Shown: positions 13,193-13,332 of the stretch, piece after piece
Layout of the letters: the number at the start of each line of letters is the position of its first letter
How positions within the stretch are numbered: position 1 is the stretch's first letter
NCBI GenBank assembly: GCA_006226265.1
Contig: SBHH01000056.1
Span: 1 to 13,332 of the forward strand
Origin: Alphaproteobacteria bacterium
Lineage (GTDB): Bacteria; Pseudomonadota; Alphaproteobacteria; Sneathiellales; Sneathiellaceae
Reading direction: 5' to 3'
DNA: 13,332 nucleotides
Notes under the pieces: generated by a model
The model's input: the letters and a program-made list of their open reading frames with translations, nothing else
What the model was told of the DNA's origin: nothing
Databases searched by the model: none
Program-made: the position numbers and the translations under genes

Positions 13193-13226
13193 AAAAACGG
13201 CGCGCTTTTCAGGCGCGCTGTTTTCT
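13193..13226 (+). terminator. Strong intrinsic terminator after DUF1328
   Basis: ACGGCGCGC (13197-13205) pairs with GCGCGCTGT (13213-13221), nine pairs including one G-U, around a seven-base loop TTTTCAG. A run of A before the stem pairs with TTTT after it. It begins 13 bases after the DUF1328 stop. The A and T flanks also make it usable in the opposite direction. Confidence 0.85.
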
Positions 13227-13262
13227 ATAGCCGCCTGCAAGGTGATCCTGTATTGTCAGTGG

Positions 13263-13332
13263 ATGCGCCATGCCTTTCACACTCATTTTATAAGGATCGC
13301 AGCTGCTCTTACTTTCTGCGTCCTTCTCTTCG
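13263..13332 (+). CDS. Possible 5' end of an exported-protein gene, cut by the window edge
   Basis: From the ATG at 13263 the frame stays open to the right edge: a short polar start (MRHAFHTHFIR) and then the hydrophobic run IAAALTFCVLLF. This looks like the beginning of a signal peptide or membrane anchor. It lies after the DUF1328 terminator, so it would need its own promoter, and no clear Shine-Dalgarno or promoter was found. With only 23 codons visible it may not be a gene. Confidence 0.3.
   Translation, partial: MRHAFHTHFIRIAAALTFCVLLF

Overview
The window is ordinary chromosomal DNA, GC-rich and densely coding, most likely from an alphaproteobacterium. The best argument for that placement is three sites shaped like the alphaproteobacterial general-stress (EcfG-type sigma) promoter, GGAAC-N16-CGTT. 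The gene families present (TAXI-type TRAP transporter with DUF1850, HutF/HutG, DUF1328) fit as well. The genus cannot be told from this sequence. No rRNA, tRNA, CRISPR array, insertion sequence or phage gene was recognised, and no stretch over 300 bases lacks a gene.

Layout. (1) 1-194: the 3' end of an antibiotic-biosynthesis-monooxygenase-like gene. (2) 198-3028: an envelope-lipid group, with a diacylglycerol-kinase-family lipid kinase on the minus strand, divergent from an LpxH-like metallophosphoesterase that overlaps a GT4 glycosyltransferase. A near-consensus EcfG-type promoter precedes the phosphoesterase. (3) 3127-5593: an amidase-signature enzyme followed by a zinc-free quinone-oxidoreductase-like MDR protein. 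(4) 5609-8656, minus strand: hutG, hutF and an IclR-family regulator. HutG and HutF perform the last two steps of the five-step histidine pathway (formiminoglutamate to formylglutamate to glutamate plus formate). (5) 8850-12641, plus strand and divergent from hutG: a complete TAXI-type TRAP transporter made of a periplasmic binding protein, a secreted DUF1850 protein and a fused 4TM/12TM permease. (6) 12669-13179: a 62-residue protein resembling the N-terminal part of anti-sigma factors (minus strand) and a 58-residue DUF1328 membrane protein (plus strand), transcribed apart from two back-to-back EcfG-type promoters. A strong intrinsic terminator follows DUF1328, and a possible signal-peptide gene runs off the right edge.

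How the genes may work together. The hutG-hutF-iclR block and the TAXI operon share one 193-base divergent control region. TAXI proteins of known specificity bind glutamate-like compounds or other dicarboxylates, so this region may form an uptake-and-degradation module for a glutamate derivative under IclR control; this is inference. The right-hand pair is the most distinctive structure: the two stress promoters have -35 elements that form an inverted repeat only two bases apart, so one stress signal would switch on both small genes together.
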